A stretch of DNA of 64,000 nt from Anolis sagrei (Eukaryota; Chordata; Lepidosauria; Squamata; Anolidae). The stretch lies in contig NC_090025.1 in the NCBI RefSeq assembly GCF_037176765.1, forward strand, positions 165,962,822 through 166,026,821. The letters run 5' to 3'. The position numbers were made by a program, and so were the translations under genes. The notes beneath the pieces are model-generated. The model worked only from the letters and a program-made list of their open reading frames with translations. It ran no database searches and had not been told where the DNA came from. Shown here one piece after another: positions 53,580-64,000 of the stretch (positions are counted from its first letter, which is position 1; every line of letters starts with the position of its first letter).

Positions 53580-53790
53580 GTGTGTGTGTGTGTGTGTCAG
53601 GAGTGACTTGGAAAACTGCAAGTTGCTTCTGGTGTGAGAGAATTGGCTGTCTGCAAGGACGTTGCCCAGGGATACCCGAATGTTTTGATGTTTTACCATC
53701 CTTGTAGGAGGCTTCCCTCATGTCCCCATATGGGGAGCTGGCGCTGACAGAGGGAGCTCATCTGCACTCTCCCTGGTGAGGTACAATGCA
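53580..53790 (-). repeat. tRNA-derived SINE (ACA type), head truncated
   Basis: A (TG)n run at 53580-53597 marks the 3' tail, followed by 'tcaggagtgacttggaaaac', 'gctgtctgcaaggacgttgc' and 'tcatgtccccatatggggag'. The tRNA-like head is missing. Confidence 0.75.
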
Positions 53791-54237
53791 GGGGAGGGTA
53801 TTTATTCTCACGAAACAAAAAGGAGACAAGTTCCATGTGGTAATAGATGGTCAACTGTTTATCCCATTAAGAAATACAATATGTTTCAGCCTATATAATG
53901 AAAAGCCTTCTTCAAGGACATTTAACAGAAAACTCCAGGTTTTTAGACAACACTTTCCAAAAGAATGAACCATTAAGTATGAAAAAGCTTTTAATATTTA
54001 ATGGTCCAACCTTTTGGGATGTATTATCCAACCTTTCAGAGGCTGGATAACACTTTCCAAAAAGTTAAAGAAGTTATTTCTAATGTATTAGGTGGAATCT
54101 CTGTAATTGTAATTTGAATTCTTTGGTTTTCATTATATGCCTCCGAAGTAGCAGAAAACAAGCTTACTCCATCATCTAACCGACCTAACTTCAGGTATTT
54201 GAAGAGAGTTAACATGTTATCATGTTATCTTGCAGTT
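53791..54237. other. Intergenic; CR1 fragment
   Basis: About 54105-54205 is a reverse-strand CR1 piece ('gaagtagcagaaaacaagct'). Rest unrecognised. Confidence 0.45.
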
Positions 54238-54498
54238 GAGCTCCCGGTGGCACAGTGGGTTAACTGTGCCGGCAGGACTGAAGAACGTCACAGGTTCGAA
54301 TGCGGGGAGAGCGCGGATGAGCTCCCTATATCAGCTCCAGCTCCTCATGCAGGGACATGAGAGAAATCTCCCACAAGGATGGTAAAAAACATCAAAACAT
54401 CCAGGCATCCCTTGGGCAACGTCCTTGCAGATGGCCAATTCTCTCACACCAGGAGTGACTTGCAGTTTCTCAAATCACTCCTAACACAACCAAAAATG
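54238..54498 (+). repeat. tRNA-derived SINE (ACA type), near full length
   Basis: Head 'tcccggtggcacagtgggtt' (A box), 'cacaggttcgaatgcgggga' (B box), 'tgagctccctatatcagctc', 'cctcatgcagggacatgaga', 'gtccttgcagatggccaatt', end 'tgacttgcagtttctcaaat' and an A-rich tail. Confidence 0.88.
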
Positions 54499-54499
54499 A

Positions 54500-55335
54500 A
54501 ATTTTCTAGTCTTCTCTTCTCCAAGCTAAACTTAGTTCTCTTGTCATTCTTCAAAGCTTTTGATAATATCATCATAGTGCATCCAGCTATAGGAACATAA
54601 CTGGTTATCTCTCAGCCATCTGCCCATTTCCACCAGCAAATACATATCTGGTTGGCCATGATAGAAAAAGAATGCTAGATTAGATGGTACAGGAACCACA
54701 AGCTATAACCCTCCAAATGTTTTATGGACTGCATGTCCCATTGCGTTTGACCAGCATAGGGTTGGTAAGAATTAAAATGCGAACATTTGGAGGGCCACAC
54801 ATCTTGCATCCCTGAAACACACCCTTGGTCTCATCCAGCAAGGTTTATATGTTATGTTACAATTATGAAAAATATAGCTGTGTAAACAAGGGGTATTCTG
54901 TCCCCCAGTACTGCAAATGAACTGAAAAACAAATGGAGTTAGTCACTTCAAAACCTCATTACTGAGGCTTTTGATATGATGTAGGGATAGCCCCAAACAC
55001 CAAAGATGACTCACTGAGCCATACGTACGCACATGCACACATGTCTTGTTTTAATTCACACCTGAAGAAGTGCTGACATCTCTGGTTAAGGATGTTTAGG
55101 AGCCCACTGTTCAAATCACCTTGCCAAGATATTAAACTAAAGGAGTTTGTGCACCTTGACACAGTTTGATGATCATATTTAAAGGCATAACTTGAGATTC
55201 TTTCTAGCACTTTCAGCAGAAGGCTATTTGAAGAGGCTTGCCTTCATCTGAGCTTCAGACATACTCTCGGACTGAGTTTCAGTCTCAAGCAGTTCTTCTA
55301 AGTTCTGTAACTTTGACACTTTACTCTCCAATCCC
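54500..55335. other. Intergenic; decayed hAT fragment
   Basis: About 54697-54806 ('ccctccaaatgttttatgga' ... 'acatttggagggccacacat') is a decayed member of the 20584 hAT family. Otherwise unrecognised. Confidence 0.45.
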
Positions 55336-55339
55336 ATCA

Positions 55340-55471
55340 CCTTTGCAGATCAGGAAGTGAGATGCAGTGTGGTCTGGGGCTTTTTTTGCTGTTGGCCTTC
55401 TGAGCCCTAATGATACTTAGCGGCAGCTCATCTCATTCTGAGACAAATGAGCTGCCACTTCCTGTGTTAAG
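55340..55471 (+). promoter_or_regulatory. IL2RB: Candidate IL2RB promoter and 5' untranslated exon
   Basis: Contains an ETS site AGGAAGTG (55352-55359), a RUNX site TGTGGT (55368-55373) and an opposed ETS site CACTTCCTG (55456-55464). It ends at a consensus donor TTAAG|GTAAGTAC (GT at 55472-55473). It is about 3.9 kb upstream of the acceptor of the ATG exon (59354). Mammalian IL2RB has an untranslated first exon and an ETS-dependent lymphoid promoter, which this layout resembles. A 10-bp inverted repeat GGCAGCTCAT (55422-55431) / ATGAGCTGCC (55447-55456) lies inside. Inference from motifs and position only. Confidence 0.33.
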
Positions 55472-55479
55472 GTAAGTAC

Positions 55480-56370
55480 TATGAAGAACATGAGAGTTTA
55501 GGCACTCACTTTTGACTCAAAACTCCAATGTTGTCAACTGCCTATTATACAAAGCCTAGCTTTCTGCAGCCACAGGCAGGATTTGAACTCAGTAACCTAC
55601 TCACGACGTTGCCCAAATGGCCAGTGTCAACGGAGCAACACTGGCATGACTTGCAACACTAGAAGACGAAGAAGATCATGATGCAATCAGGTAACATTTG
55701 AATCCATTTAAGTTGTTTTCCATGTAAGGCTGGCTCAAGAGAAAATGTTTTGAAATGAATATTCAGTCCGAGTGGGTGGTCAAAGAACTTTGTGTATTTA
55801 TTCCAGCTCAGTATGATAGATGTCCTGGTTTTGATCTTCTAACCATCAAAGCTCTTATCCAGACCATGTTCTGTTAACCACAAAACCCATAATTTTGTTA
55901 AAGCTGTAATCAAGACTGCGAAATACTACACACAATTATTAGAACACAGTGAGTCAGGTCAGATTCCAGACATAGTCTGGAAATATTTTGCATAGGGAAT
56001 ATGGTGTAGCACTTCATAGTACTTCCTGAGGTTTTTTTTATCATAATAATTGAAATTAATCTTACACCTAACCATGTGTTGTACAGTCAGATTTGATTTA
56101 TGGCAATGCTTAAAATATAAGACTTCCAAATCATCCTGTTATTTTGCTCAAGTCCTGCATAGTTAGGACTGCCTTGATTGGATCCATCCACCTATGGTGA
56201 AGTTTTTTCTCTTACTGTTTCCCACTCTACCACTTTTCAGATGAGTCATGTTGTCTCATGGTAAGCCTGAAGTATGATATCTTTAACTTGGTCATTTTGG
56301 CATTCTATGAAGAATTTAGTTGATTTGCTATGATCCCATTCATTTGATACATGGTATCCAGAACCACATT
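55480..56370. other. Presumed IL2RB 5' intron/upstream, no feature
   Basis: Nothing recognised except a possible weak SINE remnant near 56080-56300. Confidence 0.4.
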
Positions 56371-56375
56371 TCAAA

Positions 56376-56985
56376 TTACAGTATATACTCGAGTATAAGC
56401 CAATCTGAATATAAGCCGAGACCTAATTTTACCACAAAAAACTGGAAAAACGTATTGACTCGAGTATAAGCCGAGGGTAAGAAATGTAGCTGCTACTGGT
56501 AATCGTAAGGAGGTTAAATGTTTTTGAGTGTTTACACAAAACTGTAATTTAAGATAAGACTGCCCAACTCTGATTCAACCATTATTCTAACCTCCTTCAA
56601 TGTAAATGTGCTTACCTATTACCTATAATGATAGAATAAAATAATAAATATAGTAACATGTAATAAAAATAATAATAGAGTAAATAATGGAAATTTAATA
56701 ATAATAATAATAATAAAGTAATAAATGTAATAATAACAATAATAGAGTAAAATAATAAATGCAATAAATATAGTAATACAGTAAAATAATGTAAACGTAA
56801 TAATAATAGAGTAAAACAATAAATGCAATAAAGGTAATAATAGAGTAAAATAATAAATGTAATAAAATAATACTAATAGCAGAGTAAAATAATAAATAAC
56901 CTTGACTCAAGTATAAGCCGAGGGGATTTTTTTCAGCCCAAAAAAGGGGCTGAAAAACTAGGCTTATGCTCGAGTATATACAGTG
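56376..56985. mobile_element. DNA transposon with 'CTCGAGTATAAGCC' inverted ends
   Basis: Left 'cagtatatactcgagtataa' GCC, right 'ggcttatgctcgagtatata' CAGTG. Extra 'actcgagtataagccgag' copies occur internally. An AATAAT-rich core (about 56630-56890) separates them. Widespread reptile repeat; superfamily not assigned. Confidence 0.65.
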
Positions 56986-56999
56986 GTTTATTTTTTTTT

Positions 57000-59340
57000 C
57001 TATCAACCTTCATGAATGTTCAGCTTTCAAAGTCATAGAAACAAAAAAACATGAAGGTACAGAAGATTCTAGCTTTGGTATCTGTCTTTACAAGTGAGGA
57101 TTCTATCTCGTTCCTTCATAGCTGTTCTTCCAAGTTCTAGTTTTCTCTGCCAAAGAGTACTGGCACCTCACCAGACTATATATTCCAGTATTCCATAGCA
57201 TTAAGCCGTGGCAGTTGAAGTGGTATCAAATTGCATTAATTCTACAGCTTAGATGCACCTTCAGAAAACCAACAGGAGTAAGCAAAGAACAAAGATGGAA
57301 AGTGGAAGGAGGAGAGATAAACTGGAACATTTAAAACACCTGAAAAATGGGACAGAGGATTAATGAGGACTGTCCCTGCCAGACTGCAATGGTTTGAGGG
57401 TATGATGGCACATTTGAAGAAATAAACTGCTACACGATAAAATCAGTCTGTGTCTGTGAGATTGATACCTGTGTCCCAAAATCCATATGATACAATGACA
57501 CCTATCTGCTTTTCTGCTAATCCTAGAGACCCAATTACCCTGACACAAGGCTGTATCAAAGATCCTATAAGTTCTTATCCCTGATGGTCCTCAAGAAGCA
57601 GAGCCAAATAAGGTATTTCGTGTCTGAGTGATGCTCTGCTGCATAAGTATTTCTCAGTGCTACACTGACGCATTCATTCCGAGACTGCTTTAACTGTGAA
57701 ATGCTCTACTGAAAGTGTAAATGTCATCAGAACTGCTGATGAGTATATAGTTAGTTACTAAGAAATGTACCCAGGAAATTAGATAAAATATGTGCACATA
57801 GTCTGTTAAGGACCACCTCTTGAGCTGTTCATGGCAGAAGAAAATCATCCACGATTTTTTAGAGTCATTCATATAAAGTGTCTGGTAGCTGGGTCATAGG
57901 TGAAGTTTTGTCTCATGCTACATCTAACCAAACTGTCTAATTGAATGATTTTCCTTCAGGACTGGGAACAGGAGTATATTATCTGTAATAAAGTATGACC
58001 TCTATATCTGCCAGGAATACATCACCAGATTTTGCATGGATACACAAAATTGAATAATAGTGAGCCTTATTCATATGAAGGACTTCTGGCCCAAGACTAT
58101 AGAGAGGGCAAATTTTGTTGGTCATGGATAAATGAAGTCACAGATATTAGTCCCGTGTATTTGTACATTACTTGAAAATGCCAGCTAACCTAGGGCCTGC
58201 AGGATTGTCATCTTGGCCCACATAGCTTAGCCTCCACAATATCCACTCACTGTTTTACTGTACTTGTACCTTCCTGGTGTCCACTCAGAATTATATTCCA
58301 GCAGAGCAATTTATGACATTGGTGGGAGGAATGGTAATGTTCTTCTGCAGCAATGTGGACAGTAAAGTGGAGCTGACATTCTCCCAGTTGCCATGATGGG
58401 TTTCTGCCACCCAACCCAATGTGCTGGATGCTAGAAATGCCTGCTCACTGTACTTCTCAGCCTTTCTGTACAAAAAGTATTGGACAGAAAGGAATTTGAA
58501 ACTTCCTTACATAAATAAATCATGAAAAATTCTAAAACACTTGTGTAACCATAATGGCATAACTGGTTTTAGGTCTTTAGTACCCTGGGCTGATTGTTTT
58601 TCTGCTTTTCTTTCTCACTGGTACTGTCTCTGATGCTTTGGGAGAAGGTGATAGAGTGAGACAGTCAAGCATGTTTTCTCAGAAAGAAGCAAGTACCATC
58701 AATGTTATGTCATTCTTTATAAAGAGGCCAATCCTCCCTTTGGAGGCATCTTTCATTTGAACAGTGCTTTAATCCCTAGTTCTAAAATAAAGAATTCTCC
58801 AAAGTGTCCTGAATTTTCCCTTCCTTGATGAGCACCTGGATATCAGAATGCGCAGAAAACACATTTACCAATTCACTGAGAAAGTGAATTGGTGAATTAG
58901 CAGTCTAGAGACAAGAAGCCAAGACTGGTGGTCACTACAAAAACCAAGTTAGGCACAGAGACAAGCCAAAGAACAGTCTGGGCCCAGTTCTAAGGTGTCC
59001 AAAAATAAGGTAGTCTCTGAGCTGGTTTCAGTGTTTGTTCCACAGAGTGCATCTCTACCTGCTACTTAGTCTTTGCAATTTTTACAGGAAACTAATTTCC
59101 TAGGTCCCTCTTTTGGTGATGTATAAGCTAGTGCCACACACATAATCACTACCAGAATGGCAACTCAAGAGATTGCTTTGAAGTCCTTGGCGGGTATCCA
59201 GATGGGCTGCTGCAGTCTTTACATAATCAACTGAAATGGCTGCTTTATTCTGCATTATCTAAAGATGCTCCCCACAGAAAATACATTTGCTTTTCATTGG
59301 AACTCTATTTTGATTCCTTCTTTTTTTTTCCTTCTTGATA
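57000..59340. other. Upstream/intron of IL2RB, mostly unrecognised
   Basis: MITE fragment at about 57170-57262 ('gtatcaaattgcattaattc'). A perfect 11-bp hairpin ACCAATTCACT (58867-58877) / AGTGAATTGGT (58883-58893). No coding exon seen. Confidence 0.45.
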
Positions 59341-59376
59341 TGTCACACTGTAGTCATCAAGACCAGTGCTTCAAGA

Positions 59377-59422
59377 ATGCTCTACCTTCTGTCATTTTTG
59401 CTGGCCTCAGTAATTGACCAGG
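59377..59422 (+). CDS. IL2RB: IL2RB signal-peptide exon
   Basis: The exon probably runs 59354-59422: a pyrimidine tract and acceptor CACTGTAG precede it, with 23 nt of 5' UTR before the ATG (A at -3). It encodes MLYLLSFLLASVIDQ plus one base, a short hydrophobic signal peptide, then the donor CCAGG|GTAAGTTC in phase 1. The next coding exon at 61749 accepts the same phase, which is the main support. Type I cytokine receptors commonly encode the signal peptide on a separate small exon. The short length (about 15 residues against 26 in human) leaves room for an alternative upstream start, but no in-frame ATG is present in the exon. Confidence 0.7.
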
Positions 59423-59526
59423 GTAAGTTCCCCCATGAGCATCCCCACCCCTATACAGACATTATGGATGTGGGAAGAGGAACTCAGTTGAGTGCGAATT
59501 AAATGAGAATTAAAATTACTGTTTTG

Positions 59527-59746
59527 CAATTCTTATACAGGGGTACCCAGGCTTACTCAGAAAGCTATGACAAGTCCCTCATCAGGAGAACCACTACCAG
59601 TCTTCCAATGTAGTGTATAGATACATGAGAATCTGTTTAGCAATTCTTGTACAGGAGAACCCAAACTTACTCAGAAAGCTATGAAGAGTTCCTAATCAGG
59701 AGAACCACTACCAGTCTTCCAGTGCAATGTATAGATACATGAGAGT
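59527..59746. repeat. 114-bp tandem duplication in IL2RB intron
   Basis: Two copies: 'ttactcagaaagctatga' and 'ggagaaccactaccagtctt' recur with period 114 (copy starts 59527 and 59641). The copies differ at scattered sites, so the duplication is not very recent. Confidence 0.92.
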
Positions 59747-59759
59747 ATCGGGGACACAA

Positions 59760-61748
59760 AAGCAGCAACAACATTGCTCAAAAAGCATTGGCAATACCCC
59801 TGGTTTTCACTGGATTTACCTCTATTGCTGCAACTCATTCACTTACATTTGAACTAAACTTAGATGAAATTTGAGAAAAACTACACATTGAGAATACCTT
59901 GAGATCTTTCTCATCATTCCTAAGATCATTATATATATGTGTGTGTGTGTGTGTTCTCAGAGAACAGTAGAGATCAGAGTTGCCAGGACAGAAGGTTCCT
60001 AGCTCAGCAATTTCAGGACTAAAGCATGAGGTGATATCACAGGGAGAAGGGTCAAGTAATGTCATTAACCATAAGACCTAAAGCATCAATCATAGCTGCA
60101 CATCGAGTATAACAAATGAAGAAAATATATGAAAATATATACTTTTTAAGGCAGCACCCTCATTCTGAACTTCATCCTCTTCGCCCAGAGTAGAGTGGCC
60201 AAACAATCTCAGGGCCAAGGCTGGGGGGTCTCAGAACCTTAATAGTATGTAGAGTATAGAGACCAAGAGACTCAAAGGATTGGCAGCAGGATTAAGTGTG
60301 GACTTTAATATGGGTTTAATGATGTCAACTCTATGAGGTTGACTGTCCTGCTAACTGGCATATGCCCAGTGCCCTCCATTGTGCAATGTACTGTAGCAGG
60401 AAACTTAGCAGCTGATATGAACAACAGTTGCTTGAAAACTACTGCGCACTCAGTCATTATATAATGTGGGCAACATGCAGGCTCTGGGTCTGATTCCAGT
60501 CTTCTGGCTGTTTCTCCTCATTGAGAACCAAATCCTTGAGAAGCATCATAAAAGGCAACTGTTCAGTTTGTTCCACATTTGCCTCATGTCCCTGATGTGG
60601 TTCTCTTGGAATGGGTTTTTGGTTCACACCATTATTCTATTCTAACCACAGCTATATTTATGAACATGGGAAACCATCAGTGGTGTTGGGTTTTTGGTTT
60701 GCTTCCCTGCAATTGATGTAGATGCTTTCCCATGCTGCATGAATTTCATTAAACTGCTAGGTTAAAAAGCCTAGCAGTTTTTATTGTAAACCAAACTCTG
60801 TGAGACAGATCTTGGAGAAGTTACTTGCCACTCATTTAAGTAACACATTATATATAATGCCATTATTGGTCAACAAGTTACATCTGACATCTGACCACAT
60901 TCACTCTCCTAAATGATAATGTTCTTAACATGCCAGGGTTCCATCCTATGGAATCACAGAATTTTAGTTTAGTGAGGGACATTTAGAATTCCCTGCAAAA
61001 GTGCTTTAGCACCTCACCAAACTATAAAGCCTAGGATACTACAGGAGGGAACCATGGCAATTAAAAACTCACTTTAATTCTGGAGTGTGAAGAGGCCCTG
61101 CTTTGACTTACCAGGACCCCATCTTGACTGGATAGTCCCAGGAGTTGTCCTGCTAAAAAACATTACTTTGGTGAGCTCTAATGATCACAGAGCTGAGTCG
61201 CACAATACAGATGTATTCAGATCAACCTCCAAAATATATGTTACATAAACATGTGTATTCTTTACAGGTGCAGTCAATTTGGATGACAGTTGCCACATTC
61301 CTTCAACCAGTGTGGTCAGTGTATGCATCTAAGGAATTCTGGGATTAGTTTTACAAAAAGTTACTTTGATCATGGCAGTAAGATTGTTGTATGCACAAAC
61401 ATGCGATTTGGTATTGCCTAGGGAGGCAATGGATTTAGCAGAAATGTACCAATTATCTTATATGACTATAGGAAAATCACTGGAGTCATTTTTCTAAAAG
61501 ATTAGAAACCCATTATGGACTCTGGATTTCTGCAGTTTTTAATGCATTTGGAGAAAATATGAAAAAGTAACTTTACCAAGCTCTGACTGTCATATAATTT
61601 GTGGGCCAGCCTCATCCACTACAGCGAATTCTGGTTTCTCTTGTATAAAAGCCTTACATTGCTCGCTCGGAATAACTACTTGCCCAAGCATTTTTATGTT
61701 GCTCTCAAAACATTTTATGGTAGATTTGCTTTGCCTCTCCTTCAACAG
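59760..61748. other. IL2RB intron, mostly unrecognised
   Basis: (TA/TG)n at about 59931-59954. MITE at about 60925-61100 ('gaaccatggcaattaaaaac', 'taattctggagtgtgaagag'). An acceptor-like site at 61267 leads into a frame without a usable donor, so it is not called an exon. Confidence 0.45.
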
Positions 61749-61863
61749 GCTCCTCAAGTCTACTTTGCTTATACAACTCAGTGGAGGATCTGGCATGCAA
61801 TTGGACTCCTCTGAAAAATGTCACAGATGCGCCATGCAATATCACCGCTTTTGTCAACTATAG
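61749..61863 (+). CDS. IL2RB: IL2RB first receptor-domain exon (partial gene)
   Basis: The acceptor CTCCTTCAACAG precedes GCTCCTCAAG and the donor is TATAG|GTGAGT (GT at 61864-61865). Joined in phase 1 to the signal exon it encodes GSSSLLCLYNSVEDLACNWT, then PLKNVTDAPCNITAFVNYR. The C-x9-C-x-W spacing with CLYNS matches human IL-2R beta (CFYNSRANISCVW), and DAPC aligns with its DTSC; these are the disulfide Cys of cytokine-receptor domain D1. Three N-glycosylation sequons (NWT, NVT, NIT) lie close together. The receptor binds IL-2 and IL-15 with the common gamma chain and signals through JAK1/STAT5. The remaining extracellular, transmembrane and cytoplasmic exons were not found before 64000. 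CSF2RB has the same Cys spacing, but adjacency to C1QTNF6 favours IL2RB. Confidence 0.8.
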
Positions 61864-61865
61864 GT

Positions 61866-62340
61866 GAGTAAATTTGTAAAATGCATTTAGAATGGCAAAG
61901 AAGATGGGCTGTTTTGCCTTGAGAGTTACATTAACCATCTATCAAAGATTCAGAGAGCATGCTCTTTTCTCCAGCAGAACTTTCACTGTCAAGAAGATTT
62001 ATGGAATGGTTGCCTCTGATAGTTTGTGGTATCCCAAGTCATTCCACCCTGTTCAGCCTGGAAAGAGCAGATTAGGAAATTGCCTCATGTTGTTATCATT
62101 CATTGTCAACATTTAGTTACATCCTTTAGTGACATCATGAACCTAAATGTATGTGTTCTTTCATCCTAAAGAAGAATTTGTCTAGCATTGGGCAGGGTTT
62201 GAGGTGGTTACTTTTGTCAACTAAACTCCCAAAATCATTCTGAATGGTATGGTCAGTTGTTATATTAACTGGGTGTTCTGGGAACTGTAATGCAAACATA
62301 AGCAAACACAAACAAAGCTCTGCCTTTGGACAGTTGTATA
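61866..62340. other. IL2RB intron, no recognised feature
   Basis: Nothing recognised. Confidence 0.45.
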
Positions 62341-62352
62341 ATAAATAATTCC

Positions 62353-62353
<1 letters not shown>

Positions 62354-62391
<38 letters not shown>

Positions 62392-62412
62392 CAGCAACAA
62401 CAACAACAACAT
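62354..62412. repeat. (AAT)n(AAC)n microsatellite
   Basis: About 12 AAT units then AAC/AGC units. It is followed by a short LINE tail at about 62466-62520 ('agtggtatataaatgctgta' AATAAATAAATA). Confidence 0.95.
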
Positions 62413-62639
62413 GAACTGGCAGATTATGTGAAAGGCAGTCAAGAATCAACATTGAGGAGTCAATAGTAGTCCCCCCAAGGGTGGAAAAAGTGGTATATAA
62501 ATGCTGTAAATAAATAAATAGTAAACTGCTTCAAGTGCAAAAGACAAACAGGGAATACCATAAAAAACAACACAGAGCAGAAGAGAAAACTGACAAACAA
62601 AAGCTCTCCATGGACAGTTCCAAGGCAAAACTGAGAGAA

Positions 62640-63388
62640 AATAGACAAAGTGGATGTGGCTCACAAATGGAATTTTGAAAAAGGTGCTGAGGGGCTGATT
62701 CTGGCAGTCCAAGAACAAGCCATTAGAACAAATGCCATCAAAGCCAGAATTGAAAAGTTGACAACAGATCACAAATGTGGACTCTCCAATGAAGCAGATG
62801 AAACAATAGATCACATCCTCAGCTGCTGCAGGAAGATCGCACAGACAGATTATAAGCAGAGGCATAATACTATTGCTCAGATGATTCATTGGAACTTGTG
62901 CCACAAATACCATCTGCCTGTGACAAAGAACTGGTGGGATCACAAGCCTGAAAAAGTTGCAAAAAATTGAACATGTCAAACTACTCTGGGACTTCCAAAT
63001 TCAGACTGACAGAGTTTTGGAGCACAATACTCCTGACCTCACGATTGTGTAAAAAAAAAAAAACAAGTATGGATTGTCGATGTTGCAATCCCAGGTGACA
63101 GCAGGATTGAAGAGAAACAACTGGAAAAGCTGACATGACATGATATGAGGCACTGCACTGGGTGCAGTGCCTAAAGACCTTGGCCTGCACTTAAACACAA
63201 TCAGTGCTGACAAAATTGCCATCGGCCAGTTGCAAAAGGCCACTCTACTCGGATGTGCACTGCACACATTATTCACCGATACATCACACAGTCCTAGACA
63301 CTTGGAAAGTGTCTGACATGTGATCTAATACAACAGCCAGCATAGTGATCTTGTTTGCTGTGTACTAATCTTGTTGTGTTTCAAATAA
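62640..63388 (+). mobile_element. R4/Dong-like LINE, C-terminal ORF and 3' end
   Basis: The frame 62650-62970 reads EGLILAVQEQAIRTNAIKAR, IEKLTTDHKCGLSNEADETI, DHILSCCRKIAQTDYKQRHN and IAQMIHWNLCHKYHLPVTKN. The Cys/His cluster plus 'YxxRHN..A..IHW.L' is typical of the C-terminus of R2/R4-group LINEs. The non-coding end follows to 'gttgtgtttcaaataataac'. 5' truncated, decayed, within an IL2RB intron. Confidence 0.65.
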
Positions 63389-63560
63389 TAACTTTATTTT
63401 TGTATTCCGCCACCATCTCCTCGAAAAGACTCGAAGCGGCTTAAATGGGGACCAAGACCAAGTAGACAGAGTTCAAATTAAGCACAATAAAATACATATA
63501 TACACATCATAAAAACATACTTAAAAACATAATTTATCATACAACAACCAGTAGCCAAGC
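63388..63560 (-). repeat. LINE/SINE 3' fragment
   Basis: 'actttatttttgtattccgc' then 'tcgaagcggcttaaatgggg' resembles a reverse-oriented L2-like tail. Family uncertain. Confidence 0.45.
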
Positions 63561-64000
63561 ATAATGAATATTTCCAAGCTAAGGAACAAGGAAAATGGCA
63601 ACGTGCAATGGTAATGTATGAGAGACAGAGGATAAGTTAAGGCTGGAAGGGCCAGTCAGATTAGAACAGTACAATTCCAGGGCAGTGAACTAATCTGATG
63701 TTCAGTGTTGGATATTAGAGGGATATCAGTTTTTTTTTCTGAATTGCAGCCTTAGATTTGAGTTCTGGTGTCCTTCTATAGTTCAGGGGAATGGACTAGA
63801 GTTTTCTAGTTAGCAATTTTAAGTGCTTCCTAAAGCTACACATCAGAGGATTTTACTGTGCTTCAGCTGCTGTGGAAGCATGCTAGTTGAAGTACTATGA
63901 GGTTGCTTTAATTGTGCAGAGTGGATACCCCTGATGACAGCATGCTGTGGCTAGCTAGGCATGAATGAGCCATCATGGCTACAAAATCACAAATCAGATG
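63561..64000. other. IL2RB intron to window end, no exon found
   Basis: I looked for the next phase-2-compatible IL2RB exon (second half of D1) and found none. The acceptor-like site near 63749 opens into a frame with an early stop. Confidence 0.4.

Noticed and set aside
54238-54300. tRNA gene
   Set aside because: A and B boxes are present but the cloverleaf continues into a SINE body seen in several other copies.
61268-61333. Extra IL2RB exon (acceptor TTTACAG, frame GAVNLDDSCHIPSTS)
   Set aside because: It resembles the start of mature human IL-2R beta (AVNGTS), but the frame soon meets a stop and no good donor lies before it. The exon at 61749 joins the signal exon in phase without it.

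Overview
The window looks like nuclear DNA of a squamate reptile, most likely an iguanian (Anolis/Sceloporus-type) lizard. This rests on two split protein-coding genes with vertebrate splice sites and on a repeat set typical of squamates: tRNA-derived and 5S-derived SINEs, CR1, L1 and R4-like LINEs, Penelope-like elements (PLEs), Helitrons and many hAT elements with exact 8-bp target duplications. No bacterial-type genes, CRISPR arrays, tRNA or rRNA genes were found. Species and family names were assigned by eye, without database searches.

Only two host genes are supported. C1QTNF6 (CTRP6, a secreted collagen/C1q-domain protein) lies on the + strand: a CpG-rich promoter and probable untranslated first exon near 20.1-20.4 kb, a first coding exon at 23532-23769, a last coding exon at 27377-27924, and a 3' UTR with a candidate poly(A) signal near 28.99 kb. 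IL2RB (IL-2/IL-15 receptor beta chain) begins about 30 kb further on, on the same strand: a signal-peptide exon (59377-59422) and the first receptor-domain exon (61749-61863); the rest lies beyond the window. A candidate IL2RB promoter and 5' exon with ETS and RUNX motifs sits near 55.35-55.47 kb. Gene order and orientation match the C1QTNF6-IL2RB pair of mammals, but the gap here is larger and filled with repeats.

Region by region: 0-20 kb is intergenic and rich in transposons (a hAT carrying a Helitron-type cassette, a 2.9-kb hAT derivative encoding only a BED-finger protein, a related MITE, a PLE with GIY-YIG coding remnants, CR1 ends, SINEs, tandem Helitron ends, a GGAA microsatellite). 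20-29 kb is C1QTNF6, whose introns hold palindromic hATs, a 20-bp minisatellite, PLE foldbacks and a solo LTR nested in an older DNA transposon. 29-59 kb is intergenic repeat mosaic, including a heavily nested locus at 46.2-48.5 kb. 59-64 kb is the start of IL2RB with an R4-like LINE fragment in an intron.

No wholly new gene system was found. The most interesting items are hammerhead-ribozyme-like cores in the PLE termini, PLE foldbacks with 12-13-bp target duplications, a 28-nt copy of C1QTNF6 coding sequence embedded in a SINE in its own 3' UTR, a cassette shared between a hAT and Helitrons, a hAT derivative reduced to a DNA-binding protein, and the candidate lymphoid promoter of IL2RB.
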